Origin: JAWLGW01 sp964569055
GTDB lineage: Bacteria > Planctomycetota > J058
Length of the DNA: 26,926 nt
NCBI GenBank assembly: GCA_964569055.1
Contig: CAZMSZ010000057.1
Coordinates: 1 to 26,926, forward strand
Direction of reading: 5' to 3'
In this document: piece by piece, positions 7,418 to 15,782 of the stretch
Layout: each line of letters opens with the position of its first letter
Numbering within the stretch: position 1 is the first letter of the stretch
Program-made: the position numbers and the translations under genes
The notes under the pieces: model-generated
The model's input: only the letters and a program-made list of their open reading frames with translations
The model's database searches: none
What the model was told of the DNA's origin: nothing

Positions 7418-8482
7418 TCAGCGCTTCCCGCCCAGCAGGTGCTCGAAGCGCGACTTGTCGGCGGCCTTGAGGTAGGCCTCGTTGGGCGAGACGTCGCCGG
7501 CCTTGAGCCGCGCGAGGATCGCGTCGTCCATGAGCTGCATGCCCTCGCCGCGGCCCGACTCGATGTAGCTGATCACCTTGTGGATCGCGCCCTCGCGGAT
7601 GATCGCCGACAGCGCGGGCGAGCCGATCAGCACCTCGTTCACCGGCACGCGCCCCGCGCCGTCGGCGCGGCGGAGCAGGAGCTGCGCCACCACGCCCATC
7701 AGCGAGACCGAGAGCATGGTGCGGATCTGCGCCTGCTGGTCCTCGGGGAACACGTCGATCACGCGGTCGATCGTCTTGGCGGCGCTGTTGGTGTGCAGCG
7801 TGCCGAACACGAGGTTGCCCATCTCGGCGCTGGTGATCGCCAGCGAGATCGTCTCGAGGTCGCGCATCTCACCGACCAGGATCACGTCGGGGTCCTCGCG
7901 GGCCGCCGCGCGCAGCGCGCTGCCGAACGACTCGCTGTCGGTCCCGATCTCGCGCTGGGTCAGCACCGACTTCTTGTTCTCGTGCACGAACTCGATCGGG
8001 TCCTCGATCGTGACGATGTGCTGCGACTGATTGACGTTGATGTGGTCGATCATGGCCGCGAGCGTGGTCGACTTGCCCGAGCCGGTCGGCCCGGTCACCA
8101 GCACCAGGCCGGCGCGCAGCTCGCAGAACTTGCGGATCACGGGCGGGACGCCGAGCTCCTCGATCGTCTTGATCTTGGTGGGGATGATCCGGAACACCGC
8201 CCCCACGCCGTTCTGGTGCTGCAGGTAGTTGCAGCGGAAGCGCGCCACGCCGGGCACCTCGTACGAGAAGTCGAGGTCCCAGTTCTCCTTGAACCGCTTG
8301 CGCCGCCTGTCGTCGAGGATCTCGTCGAGCAGCTTGCTCGCCTCGCCGTTGGACAGCGGCGGCATGTTGAGCGGCTCGAGGCGGCCGTGCACCCGGAACT
8401 TGGGGGGCTGACCCGCCTGGATGTGGAGGTCGGAGCCGCCCTGCTCGTGGAGCGCCCGGAAGAACTTGTCGATCGTCGCCAC
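7418..8482 (-). CDS. pilT: Type IV pilus twitching motility ATPase PilT
   Basis: PilT is the hexameric ATPase that powers pilus retraction at the inner membrane. The 354-residue protein has the full motif set: Walker A GPTGSGKST (131-139), Asp box TIEDPIEFVH (158-167), Walker B REDPDVILVGEMRD (195-208), His box GTLHTNSAAKTIDRV (227-241), and the PilT-type C-terminal IREGAIHKV segment (295-303) needed for retraction. Length matches the family (about 340-370). I chose the GTG at 8482 because AGGAGG (8494-8489) lies exactly 6 bases upstream; an in-frame extension to 8746 would add 88 residues unlike PilT. PilU is a less likely alternative. It is divergent from the chemosensory operon. Confidence 0.95.
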   Translation of the reverse strand: MATIDKFFRALHEQGGSDLHIQAGQPPKFRVHGRLEPLNMPPLSNGEASKLLDEILDDRRRKRFKENWDLDFSYEVPGVARFRCNYLQHQNGVGAVFRIIPTKIKTIEELGVPPVIRKFCELRAGLVLVTGPTGSGKSTTLAAMIDHINVNQSQHIVTIEDPIEFVHENKKSVLTQREIGTDSESFGSALRAAAREDPDVILVGEMRDLETISLAITSAEMGNLVFGTLHTNSAAKTIDRVIDVFPEDQQAQIRTMLSVSLMGVVAQLLLRRADGAGRVPVNEVLIGSPALSAIIREGAIHKVISYIESGRGEGMQLMDDAILARLKAGDVSPNEAYLKAADKSRFEHLLGGKR

Positions 8483-8758
8483 GCCGCGCCTCCTGCCCGC
8501 CGCCGCGGGACGCGCTCGCCTCACAGCCGGCGCGCGCATGATATCCGGCGCGCTCGGACGCTTGGTCATCGCGCCGTCAGGGCCCTCGGGGATCCCCGGA
8601 TTGGCGAGTCCGGAACGGCGGCGCTCCATCCGCGAGGAGACGATCAGTAGCCCCGAAACCGGAACGTTGCTTGCCACCGAGCGCGCGTTTAATTTGCACG
8701 TCCTGGACGTCGACATCCCTATCGTGTTTGCGCCCGTACCCGACATGCTCGGAGGCCC
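8483..8758. promoter_or_regulatory. Divergent regulatory region between pilT and the chemosensory operon
   Basis: This 276-bp region separates the two divergent units and has no credible gene. It contains the local AT-rich spot TTTAATTTG (8688-8696), the sigma-54-like element described separately, and the strong SD of pilT at 8494-8489. No convincing sigma-70 promoter for pilT was found. Confidence 0.4.
8660..8675 (+). promoter_or_regulatory. Candidate sigma-54 (RpoN) -24/-12 promoter for the chemosensory operon
   Basis: CGGAACGTTGCTTGCC carries the invariant GG (8661-8662) and GC (8673-8674) separated by 10 bases, with ACG after the -24 element and TTGC at -12. The predicted start would be near 8686, giving a leader of about 70 bases before the GTG at 8759. 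A chance match is possible in GC-rich DNA, and no activator site was identified. Confidence 0.4.
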
Positions 8759-9217
8759 GTGTACCTCTTGGTCCGCACATCCGAGCTGACCTGCGCGCTC
8801 CCCGCGCAGGCCGTGGTCGAGGTGAGCCGGGCCGGGTCGATCGCGCCCCTCGCGGGCGCGCCGCCCTTCGTGGCCGGGCTGGCCGTGCTGCGCGGGGCGC
8901 CGCTGCCGGTGGTCGACCTCGGCCAGCTCCTCGGGGCGGCGGAGGGCCCCGCCGAGGGGGGGCGGCGACGACGGCTGGTCACGCTGCGCCTCGGCGAGCG
9001 GCGGGCCGCCCTGCGGGTCGACGCGGCGCTCGGCGTGCGTGGCCTCGCGCCCGAGGTGCTCGAGGCCGCGCCGCCGCTCGCGGTGGCGGCCGGCTCGGCG
9101 GTCGCGGCGGTGGGCGCGCGCGACGGCGCGCTGCTGTTGCTCCTCGAGGCCGCGCGCCTGGTCCCCGAAGAGGTGTGGCGCCTCGCGTCGGCGGCCTCGG
9201 CCGAGGGCGCCTCGTGA
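8759..9217 (+). CDS. cheW: CheW-like coupling protein (first of two; WspB position)
   Basis: CheW proteins link chemoreceptors to the CheA kinase in cytoplasmic arrays. This 152-residue protein is a single CheW domain: an opening YLLVRTSELTCALPAQAVVEV strand set, the conserved LAGAPPFVAGLAVLRGAPLPVVDLGQLLG block (31-59), and a later RLGERRAALRVDAALGV stretch. The start is GTG at 8759 with GGAGG only 3 bases upstream, which is tight but supported by domain alignment. Its stop overlaps the cheR start by 4 bases. As first gene of the operon it lies about 70 bases downstream of a possible sigma-54 promoter. Confidence 0.88.
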   Translation: MYLLVRTSELTCALPAQAVVEVSRAGSIAPLAGAPPFVAGLAVLRGAPLPVVDLGQLLGAAEGPAEGGRRRRLVTLRLGERRAALRVDAALGVRGLAPEVLEAAPPLAVAAGSAVAAVGARDGALLLLLEAARLVPEEVWRLASAASAEGAS

Positions 9218-10701
9218 GCCGGGCCGTGGTCGACGAGGCGCTCCTGGCGCGGTTCGAGGCGCGCGTCGCCGAGCTGCTCGGCCTGCGCCCCGAGCCCCGC
9301 CATCGGCAGGAGCTGGAGCGCGCGCTCGCGCGCCGCGCGCGCGCGAGCGGGGCGGCGAGCCCCCAGGCCTACGTGGCGACGCTCGGCTCCTCGCGGGCCG
9401 AGGTCGCCGCGCTCGCGGCCGAGCTGACCGTGGGCGAGACGTTCTTCTTCCGCCACGCCGAGCAGTTCGCCGCGCTCGAGGAGGAGGTCGTGCCGGCGCT
9501 GGTCGAGGACGCGCTGCGGGCCCGCCGCACGACGCTGCGGGTGCTCTCGGCCGCCTGCGCGACTGGCGAGGAGGCCTACACGCTGGCGCTCGTGCTCGAG
9601 AGCGCGCTCGAGGCGTACACCGACGGCCCGCGGCTCGAGCTGACCGCGATCGACGTCGATCCGGCGGCGCTGGCGCGCGCGCGGGCCGGACGCTACGAGC
9701 GTTGGTCCTTGCGGGGCGCCGCCGATCCCCGCCTCGCGACGGCCCTGTTGCCCGACGGCGCGGGCTTCCGCGTCGCGAGCCCGCTGCGCGAGGCGGTCGC
9801 GTTCGAGCAGCGCAACCTGGTCGACCCCGACCCGGCCTTCTGGGCGCCCGCGCGGTTCGACCTGATCTGGTGCCGGAACGCGTTGATGTACTTCACCGAC
9901 CCGGCTCGCCGCGGGGTGCTGGCTCGGCTGTCCCGCGCGCTGCGCCCGGGCGGCTACCTGTTCCTCGGCCACGCCGAGAGCCCCCGCGGGGTCCAGGCCC
10001 GCTACGGCGTGCGCCGCCGGCGTGGCTGCGTCTACTACCGGCTCGAGCCGCGATCGGCCGTCGGGGCAGCGCCGCCTGCCGGGCCGCCCGCGGCCGCCGC
10101 CCCGCAAGCGCCCCCCCGCGCGCGCCCCGACGGCGGCGCGCCGGCCCTCGCGGCCGCGCTCGCCTGGCCCGGAGCGGCGCCGCTGCTGCCCGCCAGGCCG
10201 CCCGAGCGCGCCGCGCCCGCCGCGGAGCCGCGGCCCGCAGCGGCCGAGGCGCCGCAGGGGCCGACTCCGGCCGCGGCCAGCGCGCCGGCCGCAGGACCCG
10301 CGGAGGCGGACCTCCTGCGGGTGGTGGCGCTCGTACGGCGGGGCGAGCTCGCCGCGGCCGAGGCGACGCTCGCCGCCCTGCTCGCGCGCGACGACCTCGA
10401 CCCCGCCGCGCGCTGCCTGCTGGGCTGGTGCCGCGAGCTCGACGACGACCTCGCGGCCGCGGCCGAGGCCTATCGCGCGGCGGCGTACCTCGACCCCGCG
10501 TTCGCGTTGCCGCGCCTGCACCTCGGTCGCCTGGCGCGCCGAGCGGGCGCGCGCGACGAGGCGCGGTGCGCGCTGCGGGCCGCGCGCGAGCTGTTGCCCG
10601 AGGACGACCCGGCCCGGCTCGCCCTCCTGAGCGGGTTCGGTCCGCTCGGGCTGCTCGAGCTGTGCGAGGCGGAGCTGGCCGCGCTCGGGAGGAGGCGGTG
10701 A
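9214..10701 (+). CDS. cheR: CheR-type receptor methyltransferase with C-terminal TPR region (WspC/FrzF-like)
   Basis: The enzyme methylates glutamates of chemoreceptors using S-adenosylmethionine. Of its 495 residues, the first 275 are CheR: an all-alpha N-domain with TVGETFFFRHAEQF (72-85), SAM motif I LSAACATGEEAYTLAL (111-126), AIDVDPAAL (145-153), and FDLIWCRNALMYF (215-227) followed by LRPGGYLFLGHAES (243-256). Residues about 280-362 are a Pro/Ala linker, and 365-465 hold TPR-like helices (LVRRGELAAAEATLAALL, then AYRAAAYLDPAFALPRLHLG). CheR with C-terminal TPRs is characteristic of WspC and FrzF in alternative-function systems rather than flagellar chemotaxis. GTG start and GTGA overlap with the upstream gene. 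Confidence 0.93.
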   Translation: MSRAVVDEALLARFEARVAELLGLRPEPRHRQELERALARRARASGAASPQAYVATLGSSRAEVAALAAELTVGETFFFRHAEQFAALEEEVVPALVEDALRARRTTLRVLSAACATGEEAYTLALVLESALEAYTDGPRLELTAIDVDPAALARARAGRYERWSLRGAADPRLATALLPDGAGFRVASPLREAVAFEQRNLVDPDPAFWAPARFDLIWCRNALMYFTDPARRGVLARLSRALRPGGYLFLGHAESPRGVQARYGVRRRRGCVYYRLEPRSAVGAAPPAGPPAAAAPQAPPRARPDGGAPALAAALAWPGAAPLLPARPPERAAPAAEPRPAAAEAPQGPTPAAASAPAAGPAEADLLRVVALVRRGELAAAEATLAALLARDDLDPAARCLLGWCRELDDDLAAAAEAYRAAAYLDPAFALPRLHLGRLARRAGARDEARCALRAARELLPEDDPARLALLSGFGPLGLLELCEAELAALGRRR

Positions 10702-11228
10702 AGGACCTCGGCGCGCGCGCGCGCGAGCTCGCCGTGGCCTTCGACCTCGCGTTCACCGCGCCGCGACCTGCCGACCCGGGCGAGCGGGTCGCGCTCCTCG
10801 CGGTGCGGGTGGCGGGTCAGCCGTTCGCGCTGGCCCAGGCGGGGGTCCGGGCGCTGGACCGGGGCCGCCCGCTGGTGGTCCCGCCGGGCGCCCACTCGCC
10901 GACCTTCGTCGGGCTGGCCGGCGTGCGCGGGCAGCTGTTCGCGGTCCACGACCTGGCCGCGCTGCTCGAGCTCGACGCGGGCGCGCCGACCGAGGCGGGC
11001 GAGCGCTGGCTGGCGCTCGCGGCCGACGAGCCGGGGCTGGCGCTGGCGTTCGAGCGGCTCGACGGGCAACACCTGGTCGCAGCGACCGCGCTCCGCGAGG
11101 CGGAGGCGGGGCCCGCGCGCGCGTTCGCGCCCCGGGTCTGGATCGATCCGAGCGGCGGGCTGCGACCCGTCCTCGAGATGAGCGCGCTCGCGGCCGAGGT
11201 CCGGCGGCGGGTCGGGGCGCAGCGATGA
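10698..11228 (+). CDS. cheW: CheW-like coupling protein (second; WspD position)
   Basis: This 176-residue protein is a second CheW domain, with about 30 extra N-terminal residues (KDLGARARELAVAFDLAF). The CheW core starts at ERVALLAVRVAGQPFALAQAGV and continues with FVGLAGVRGQLFAVHDLAALL, the pattern that binds CheA P5 and receptor tips. It diverges strongly from the first CheW in the operon, so it is not a recent duplicate. Two CheWs around a CheR-TPR reproduce the WspB-WspC-WspD order. The GTG start overlaps the cheR stop (GTGA), with GGAGG just upstream. Confidence 0.87.
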   Translation: MKDLGARARELAVAFDLAFTAPRPADPGERVALLAVRVAGQPFALAQAGVRALDRGRPLVVPPGAHSPTFVGLAGVRGQLFAVHDLAALLELDAGAPTEAGERWLALAADEPGLALAFERLDGQHLVAATALREAEAGPARAFAPRVWIDPSGGLRPVLEMSALAAEVRRRVGAQR

Positions 11229-11245
11229 ACGAGGAGGCGAAGACG

Positions 11246-12700
11246 ATGGGGACGGGGACCTTCCGCCGGCAGCTCGGCGCGACGCTGGGGCTGCTCGTGC
11301 TGCTCAACGTGCTCGGGAGCGTGGCCGCGGTGTACGCGCTCCGCACGACGATCTCCAGCGCCGAGGAGCTGCTCGACGCCCACGACAAGGAGCGGCTGGC
11401 GAGCCGGAGCCTCCGCGTCGCCGCCTGGGAGCGGCGCACGCTGGTCCGTGACTACCTGCTGGGGCTCGACCTGAGACCCGAGCGGCTCTCCGTCCTGAAC
11501 GCGGCGATCAAGGAGGCGCGGCGCAAGCTGAGCGAGCGGGCCGAGGACGATGAGCTCCAGCGGCGCCTGGTCGCCCTCGGGGAGGCGGACGAGGCGCACG
11601 TCAAGGCGACCGAGGCCCTCCTGGCGGGAGCGCGGGACAAGGCCGCTCAGGACACGTTCCGCGAGGAGGTCGACCCGCTCGGCGAGAACCTGATCAAGGC
11701 GCTGCAGGACGTGACCGATCGCGAGGCGGAGCTGCGCGCCGGGCGGCGGAAGGCCATGCGCGAGGAGTCCGACCTCGCGGTCCAGGCCGTGCTCGCGGTG
11801 GCCGCGGTGCTGGCGGTGGCGGCCGTGGGGCTCGGGCTGGCGCTGGGCGGGGCGGTCCTGCGGCGGGTCGGGGCGAGCGTGCACGAGGTGCAGACCTCCG
11901 CCGCGGAGCTGCAGACGGCGGCCAGCCAGCAGGCCTCGGGCAGCCGCGAGCAGTCCGCGGCCGTCCACGAGCTGAGCACGACCATGAGCGAGCTGCTGGT
12001 GACCGCCCAGCAGATCGGCGAGAGCGCGCGCCGCGTGGCCGACCTGGCCCGTCAGACGCAGGACGCCTCGCGGCGGGGCGAGGCCACCCTCGGCGAGGGC
12101 CGGGCCGCGATCACCGCCGCGCAGGGGCAGGTGGACCTGATCGTGCAGCAGATGCTCGAGCTCGGCCGGCAGTCGCAGCAGATCGGCGCGATCCTCGACA
12201 TCGTGGGCGAGCTGGCCGACCAGACGAACATCCTGGCGGTCAACGCCTCGATCGAGGCGGCCGGCGCGGGCGAGGCCGGGCTGCGGTTCGGCGCGGTGGC
12301 CGAGGAGATCCGCAGCCTGGCCGACCGCGTGGGCGGGTCGACCCGCGAGATCCGGGCGCTGGTCGAGGAGGTGCGCCGCTCGGTGAGCTCGACCGTGATG
12401 GCCACCGAGAGCGGCTCCAAGGCGGTGGCCGGCGGGGCGGGCGCCTTCGAGGCGATCACGCGCGCCTTCGCCGAGATCGCCGAGCGGGTGCGCTCGACGG
12501 CCGAGGCGGCCCGCGAGATCGAGCTCTCGACCGACCAGCAGCGGGTCGGGGTCGAGCAGGTCAACGTGGGGATCAACGAGATCTCGCAGGCCGCCGCCGA
12601 GGCCGACGTCGGCGCGCGCCAGACCCTCCAGACCGCGACCCAGCTCACGACGGTCTCGCGCGACCTCCTCCAGTTGATCGGCACCAGCGGGGAGGGCTAG
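11246..12700 (+). CDS. Methyl-accepting chemotaxis protein, two TM helices, no HAMP domain
   Basis: This is the receptor of the operon. Counting from the upstream ATG at 11225 (491 residues): TM1 is 15-38, an extracytoplasmic mostly helical sensor (four-helix-bundle type) spans 39-184, TM2 is 185-212, and the cytoplasmic signalling coiled coil follows directly without a recognisable HAMP (no PxxxL motif). The hairpin tip is ADQTNILAVNASIEAAGAGE (331-350), with Gly replacing the usual Arg in EAARAGE. There is no C-terminal CheR-tethering pentapeptide. I prefer the ATG at 11246 because GAGGAGG stands 8 bases ahead; the ATG at 11225 overlaps the cheW stop (ATGA) and remains possible. It takes the role of WspA, which in Pseudomonas does have a HAMP. 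Confidence 0.9.
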   Translation: MGTGTFRRQLGATLGLLVLLNVLGSVAAVYALRTTISSAEELLDAHDKERLASRSLRVAAWERRTLVRDYLLGLDLRPERLSVLNAAIKEARRKLSERAEDDELQRRLVALGEADEAHVKATEALLAGARDKAAQDTFREEVDPLGENLIKALQDVTDREAELRAGRRKAMREESDLAVQAVLAVAAVLAVAAVGLGLALGGAVLRRVGASVHEVQTSAAELQTAASQQASGSREQSAAVHELSTTMSELLVTAQQIGESARRVADLARQTQDASRRGEATLGEGRAAITAAQGQVDLIVQQMLELGRQSQQIGAILDIVGELADQTNILAVNASIEAAGAGEAGLRFGAVAEEIRSLADRVGGSTREIRALVEEVRRSVSSTVMATESGSKAVAGGAGAFEAITRAFAEIAERVRSTAEAAREIELSTDQQRVGVEQVNVGINEISQAAAEADVGARQTLQTATQLTTVSRDLLQLIGTSGEG

Positions 12701-12708
12701 GCGCTCGC

Positions 12709-14679
12709 ATGGCCGCCGACCCGTACCGCTACTTCCGGATCGAGGCCGCCGAGCTGCTCGGGTCGGCGCTCGAGCACGCGGCGCGGCTCGGCGCGCCAGG
12801 AGGGCGGGCCGTGGCCGCCCTGCTGCGCACGACGCACACGCTCAAGGGAGCGGCCGGGGTCGTGCGCCACGCGGCGCTCGTCCGGCTGGCGCACGACCTC
12901 GAGGAGCTCCTGCTGCCGTTTCGCGGCGGGGAGGAGGTCCCCGCCGACGTCGCGGCCCGCGTCCTCGAGCTCCTCGACCTCGCGGCGCGTGAGGTCGAGG
13001 CCTTGCCGGCCGCCGGCGCTCAGCCGCCCGGCCAGGCGGGCGGCGCACCCGCGCCGCCCGGCCGCGACGCGCCGCCTCGCGGCCCCGAGGCGGGCGAGCT
13101 CCCGGGCCCCGAGCTGGGGGCGGTCCGGGTCGAGCTCGGCGAGCTCGACGAGCTCCTCGCCGAGCTGAGCGAGGCCGCGGGCGAGGCCCAGGCGCTCCGC
13201 GAGGCGCTCGAGTCGCTGACCGACGCCGGGCGCGGCGGGCCGCGCGCCGAGCTGCGCGAGGCGCGCGAGCGGTTGCGCCGGCTCGAGCGCGAGCTGTCGC
13301 AGGCGCGGGCGCGGGCCCAGCGCGCCCGGCTGGTGCCGCTGGGGGTCCTGTTCGAGGAGCTGGCCCGCAGCGCGCGCGAGACGGCGCGCGCGGCCGGCAA
13401 GGAGGTCCGGTTCGAGGCGCACGGCGGCGAGGGGCGGGTCGAGCCCGGGGTGCTGGCGCGGCTGCGCCCGGCGCTGCTCCACGCGGTGCGCAACGCGGTG
13501 GCGCACGGGCTCGAGCCTCCCGCCGAGCGGCGGGCGCGGGGCAAGCCCGCCGCGGGGACGGTCACGGTCGAGGTCGAGCGGTTCGGCGAGCGCGTGCGGG
13601 TGTCGTGCCGAGACGACGGCCGCGGCGTCGACGCCCGCGCCGTCGGGCAGGCGGCCCTCGCCGCCGGGCTCCTCGAGCCGAGCGCCGCGGCCGCGCTCGA
13701 CCTCGAGGGGGCGATCGCGCTGCTGCTGCGCGGCGGCCTCAGCACCGCGGGGCGCGTGTCGCACGAGGCGGGCCGCGGCCTCGGACTGGAGGCTGCGCGC
13801 GCGGCTGTCGCGGAGCTGGGCGGCGAGCTCGACGCGGACAGCGCGCCTGGAGCCTCGTTCGAGCTGCGGTTCGAGGTCCCGACCTCGCGCGTCGCCGTTC
13901 GCACGCTGCTCGTGGAGGCAGGGGGGCGCTCGGTGTCGCTGCCCCTGTCCGCCGTGCGAGAGGTGACGGGGGCGAGGGACGGCGCCACGGCGGCGGCGCT
14001 CCACGCCGACCGAGCCCTGCCCGTCGCCGACCTGGCCCTGCTGCTCGAGGGCGAGCCGTCGCGGGTCGAGGCGCCCGCGGGCGCGCTGGTGGTGCTGGCG
14101 GCGGCGGGCGAGCTCGCCGCGCTCCGCGTGGGGCGGATCGGGGCGATCCGCGACGAGGTGGTCCGGCCCTTGCCCACGCTCGGGCGCGCGCCGCTGGTGG
14201 CGGGGGCCTCGCTCGACGCGGCGGGCGTCCCGCACCTGGTGCTCGACCCGGCGCGGCTGGTCGAGGCGGCGCGCGCCGGGCGAGGCGCGCCGAAGGTGAG
14301 CCCGGCCGCGCCGCGGCGGGCGGTGCTCGTGATCGACGACTCGCTCACCACGCGCATGCTCGAGAAGTCGCTGCTCGAGGCGCGCGGCTACGCGGTCGAC
14401 GTGGCCGAGAGCGCGGAGGAGGGGCTCGAGCTCGCGCGCGCGGGGGACTACGCCCTGTTCCTGGTCGACCTCGAGCTGCCCGGCATGTCGGGCATCGACT
14501 TCGTGACGCTCACGCGCGCCGACCCGGCGCTGCAGGGGACGCCCGCGGTGCTGCTCACCACCCGCGGCGGCGCCGAGGATCGGCGGCGCGGCCTGGAGGC
14601 GGGCGCCGCGGCCTACCTCGTCAAGGGCGAGTTCGAAGAGGGCGAGCTGATGCGCACCGTGCGCGGGCTGATCGGATGA
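12709..14679 (+). CDS. cheA: Hybrid chemosensory histidine kinase CheA-REC (WspE/FrzE-like)
   Basis: This is a 656-residue kinase. Domains in order: HPt (1-100) with phospho-acceptor His43 in TTHTLKGAAG; Pro/Ala linker (about 101-135); helical dimerisation segment (135-205); HATPase (210-390) with N-box RNAVAHG (261-267), G1 DDGRGVD (302-308) and G2 GRGLGL (355-360); CheW-like regulatory domain (393-522); C-terminal receiver (537-656) with acidic pair Asp543/Asp544, phospho-acceptor Asp587 in LFLVDLELPG, and Lys639. A fused REC replaces or competes with a separate CheY, as in WspE and FrzE. The ATG is 9 bases after the MCP stop. All catalytic residues are present, so it should be active. Confidence 0.94.
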   Translation: MAADPYRYFRIEAAELLGSALEHAARLGAPGGRAVAALLRTTHTLKGAAGVVRHAALVRLAHDLEELLLPFRGGEEVPADVAARVLELLDLAAREVEALPAAGAQPPGQAGGAPAPPGRDAPPRGPEAGELPGPELGAVRVELGELDELLAELSEAAGEAQALREALESLTDAGRGGPRAELREARERLRRLERELSQARARAQRARLVPLGVLFEELARSARETARAAGKEVRFEAHGGEGRVEPGVLARLRPALLHAVRNAVAHGLEPPAERRARGKPAAGTVTVEVERFGERVRVSCRDDGRGVDARAVGQAALAAGLLEPSAAAALDLEGAIALLLRGGLSTAGRVSHEAGRGLGLEAARAAVAELGGELDADSAPGASFELRFEVPTSRVAVRTLLVEAGGRSVSLPLSAVREVTGARDGATAAALHADRALPVADLALLLEGEPSRVEAPAGALVVLAAAGELAALRVGRIGAIRDEVVRPLPTLGRAPLVAGASLDAAGVPHLVLDPARLVEAARAGRGAPKVSPAAPRRAVLVIDDSLTTRMLEKSLLEARGYAVDVAESAEEGLELARAGDYALFLVDLELPGMSGIDFVTLTRADPALQGTPAVLLTTRGGAEDRRRGLEAGAAAYLVKGEFEEGELMRTVRGLIG

Positions 14680-15782
14680 GCGCGCCGCTGCGGGTGCTGG
14701 TGGTGGAGGACTCGGCCACGGTGCGCGGGCGGATCGTGGAGGTCCTGCAGGCGGCCGGCATGACGGTGGTGGGCGAGGCGTGCGACGGGCGGGCCGCGAT
14801 CGAGCTCTGCTCCCGGCTCCGGCCCGACGTCATGACGCTCGACATCGCGCTGCCGCTGATCAGCGGGCTCGGGGTGACCGAGTACGTGATGGCCCACTGC
14901 CCGACGCCGATCCTGATCGTCTCCTCCTCCTACCGGCGGAGCGACGCGTACCACACGCACGACGCCCTGGCGGCGGGGGCCATCGACGTGCTCGAGAAGC
15001 CCGGGCCCGACGTCGACGCGGAGGTGTGGGCCGAGCGCCTGGTCTCGGCGGTGCGCGTGGTGGCGCGGATCCGTCCCATGAGCCGCGCCCGGCGCCCGCG
15101 GCCCGCGCCCCCCCCGCAGCCGCAGCCGCCGGCCCGCTCCCCCTCCCCGCCGGCGCGCGGCGGCCAGGCCGGCTTGCGCGCGGTCGGGATCGGCGCCTCG
15201 ACGGGCGGCACGCGCGCCGTGCTCGAGATCTTGCAGGCCCTCCCCGCCACGTTCCCGCTGCCGATCCTGCTCGTGCTCCACACCTCGCCGACGTTCGCCG
15301 AGACGCTCGCCGACTGGCTCGACGGGCAGGTGGCGCTCCCCACGCGCCTGGCCGGCGCCGAGCCCCTCCCGAGGGGAGGGTGCGTGCTCGTGGCGCCGGC
15401 CGAGCGGCACCTCGTGATGCAGGGCGACGCCCGCCTGGCCCTGACCACCGAGCCCGAGCGCAACTTCTGCCGCCCCTCGGTCGACGCGCTGTTCGACTCG
15501 CTCGCGGCGACGCTCGGGCCGGCGGCGGTGGGTTGCCTGCTCACCGGCATGGGGCGCGACGGCGCCGCGGGCCTGGCGGCGCTGCGCGCCGCGGGCGGGA
15601 CCACGATCGCCCAGGACGAGGCGACCTCGGTCGTGTACGGGATGCCGCGCGAGGCCGCGCGGCTGGGCGCGGCGCAGCGGGTGCTGCCGCTCGGCGAGAT
15701 CGGACCCGAGCTCGTGCGGCTCGGCGTCCGGGCGGCCGGCTCGGGCGAGGGCGGCTCGTCCCCGGCAGGAGGGGAGGCGTGA
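14676..15782 (+). CDS. cheB: Chemotaxis response regulator protein-glutamate methylesterase CheB (WspF-like)
   Basis: CheB removes methyl groups from receptors when phosphorylated, opposing CheR. The 368-residue protein has an N-terminal receiver (1-130; Glu11/Asp12, phospho-acceptor Asp56 in MTLDIALP, Lys108 in LEKPG), a Pro-rich linker (138-162), and the methylesterase domain (166-350). The catalytic triad is visible: Ser175 in GIGASTGGT, His202 in VLHTSPTFAETL, and Asp295 in GMGRDGAAGL. The usual QHMPPGF around the His is replaced by LHTSPTF, a moderate divergence. The ATG overlaps the cheA stop (ATGA). Confidence 0.93.
   Translation: MSAPLRVLVVEDSATVRGRIVEVLQAAGMTVVGEACDGRAAIELCSRLRPDVMTLDIALPLISGLGVTEYVMAHCPTPILIVSSSYRRSDAYHTHDALAAGAIDVLEKPGPDVDAEVWAERLVSAVRVVARIRPMSRARRPRPAPPPQPQPPARSPSPPARGGQAGLRAVGIGASTGGTRAVLEILQALPATFPLPILLVLHTSPTFAETLADWLDGQVALPTRLAGAEPLPRGGCVLVAPAERHLVMQGDARLALTTEPERNFCRPSVDALFDSLAATLGPAAVGCLLTGMGRDGAAGLAALRAAGGTTIAQDEATSVVYGMPREAARLGAAQRVLPLGEIGPELVRLGVRAAGSGEGGSSPAGGEA

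Noticed and set aside
7412..8482. PilT gene as a type II secretion or PilB assembly ATPase
   Set aside because: The protein is short, lacks the PilB/GspE N-terminal domain and tetracysteine zinc motif, and has the PilT-type C-terminal helix segment.
8483..8746. N-terminal extension of PilT to 8746
   Set aside because: The extra 88 residues do not resemble PilT and would remove the shared promoter region, whereas the GTG at 8482 has a perfect AGGAGG 6 bases upstream.
8759..11228. The two CheW genes as a recent tandem duplication
   Set aside because: They share only the domain pattern; their sequences differ throughout, in line with the distinct WspB and WspD roles.
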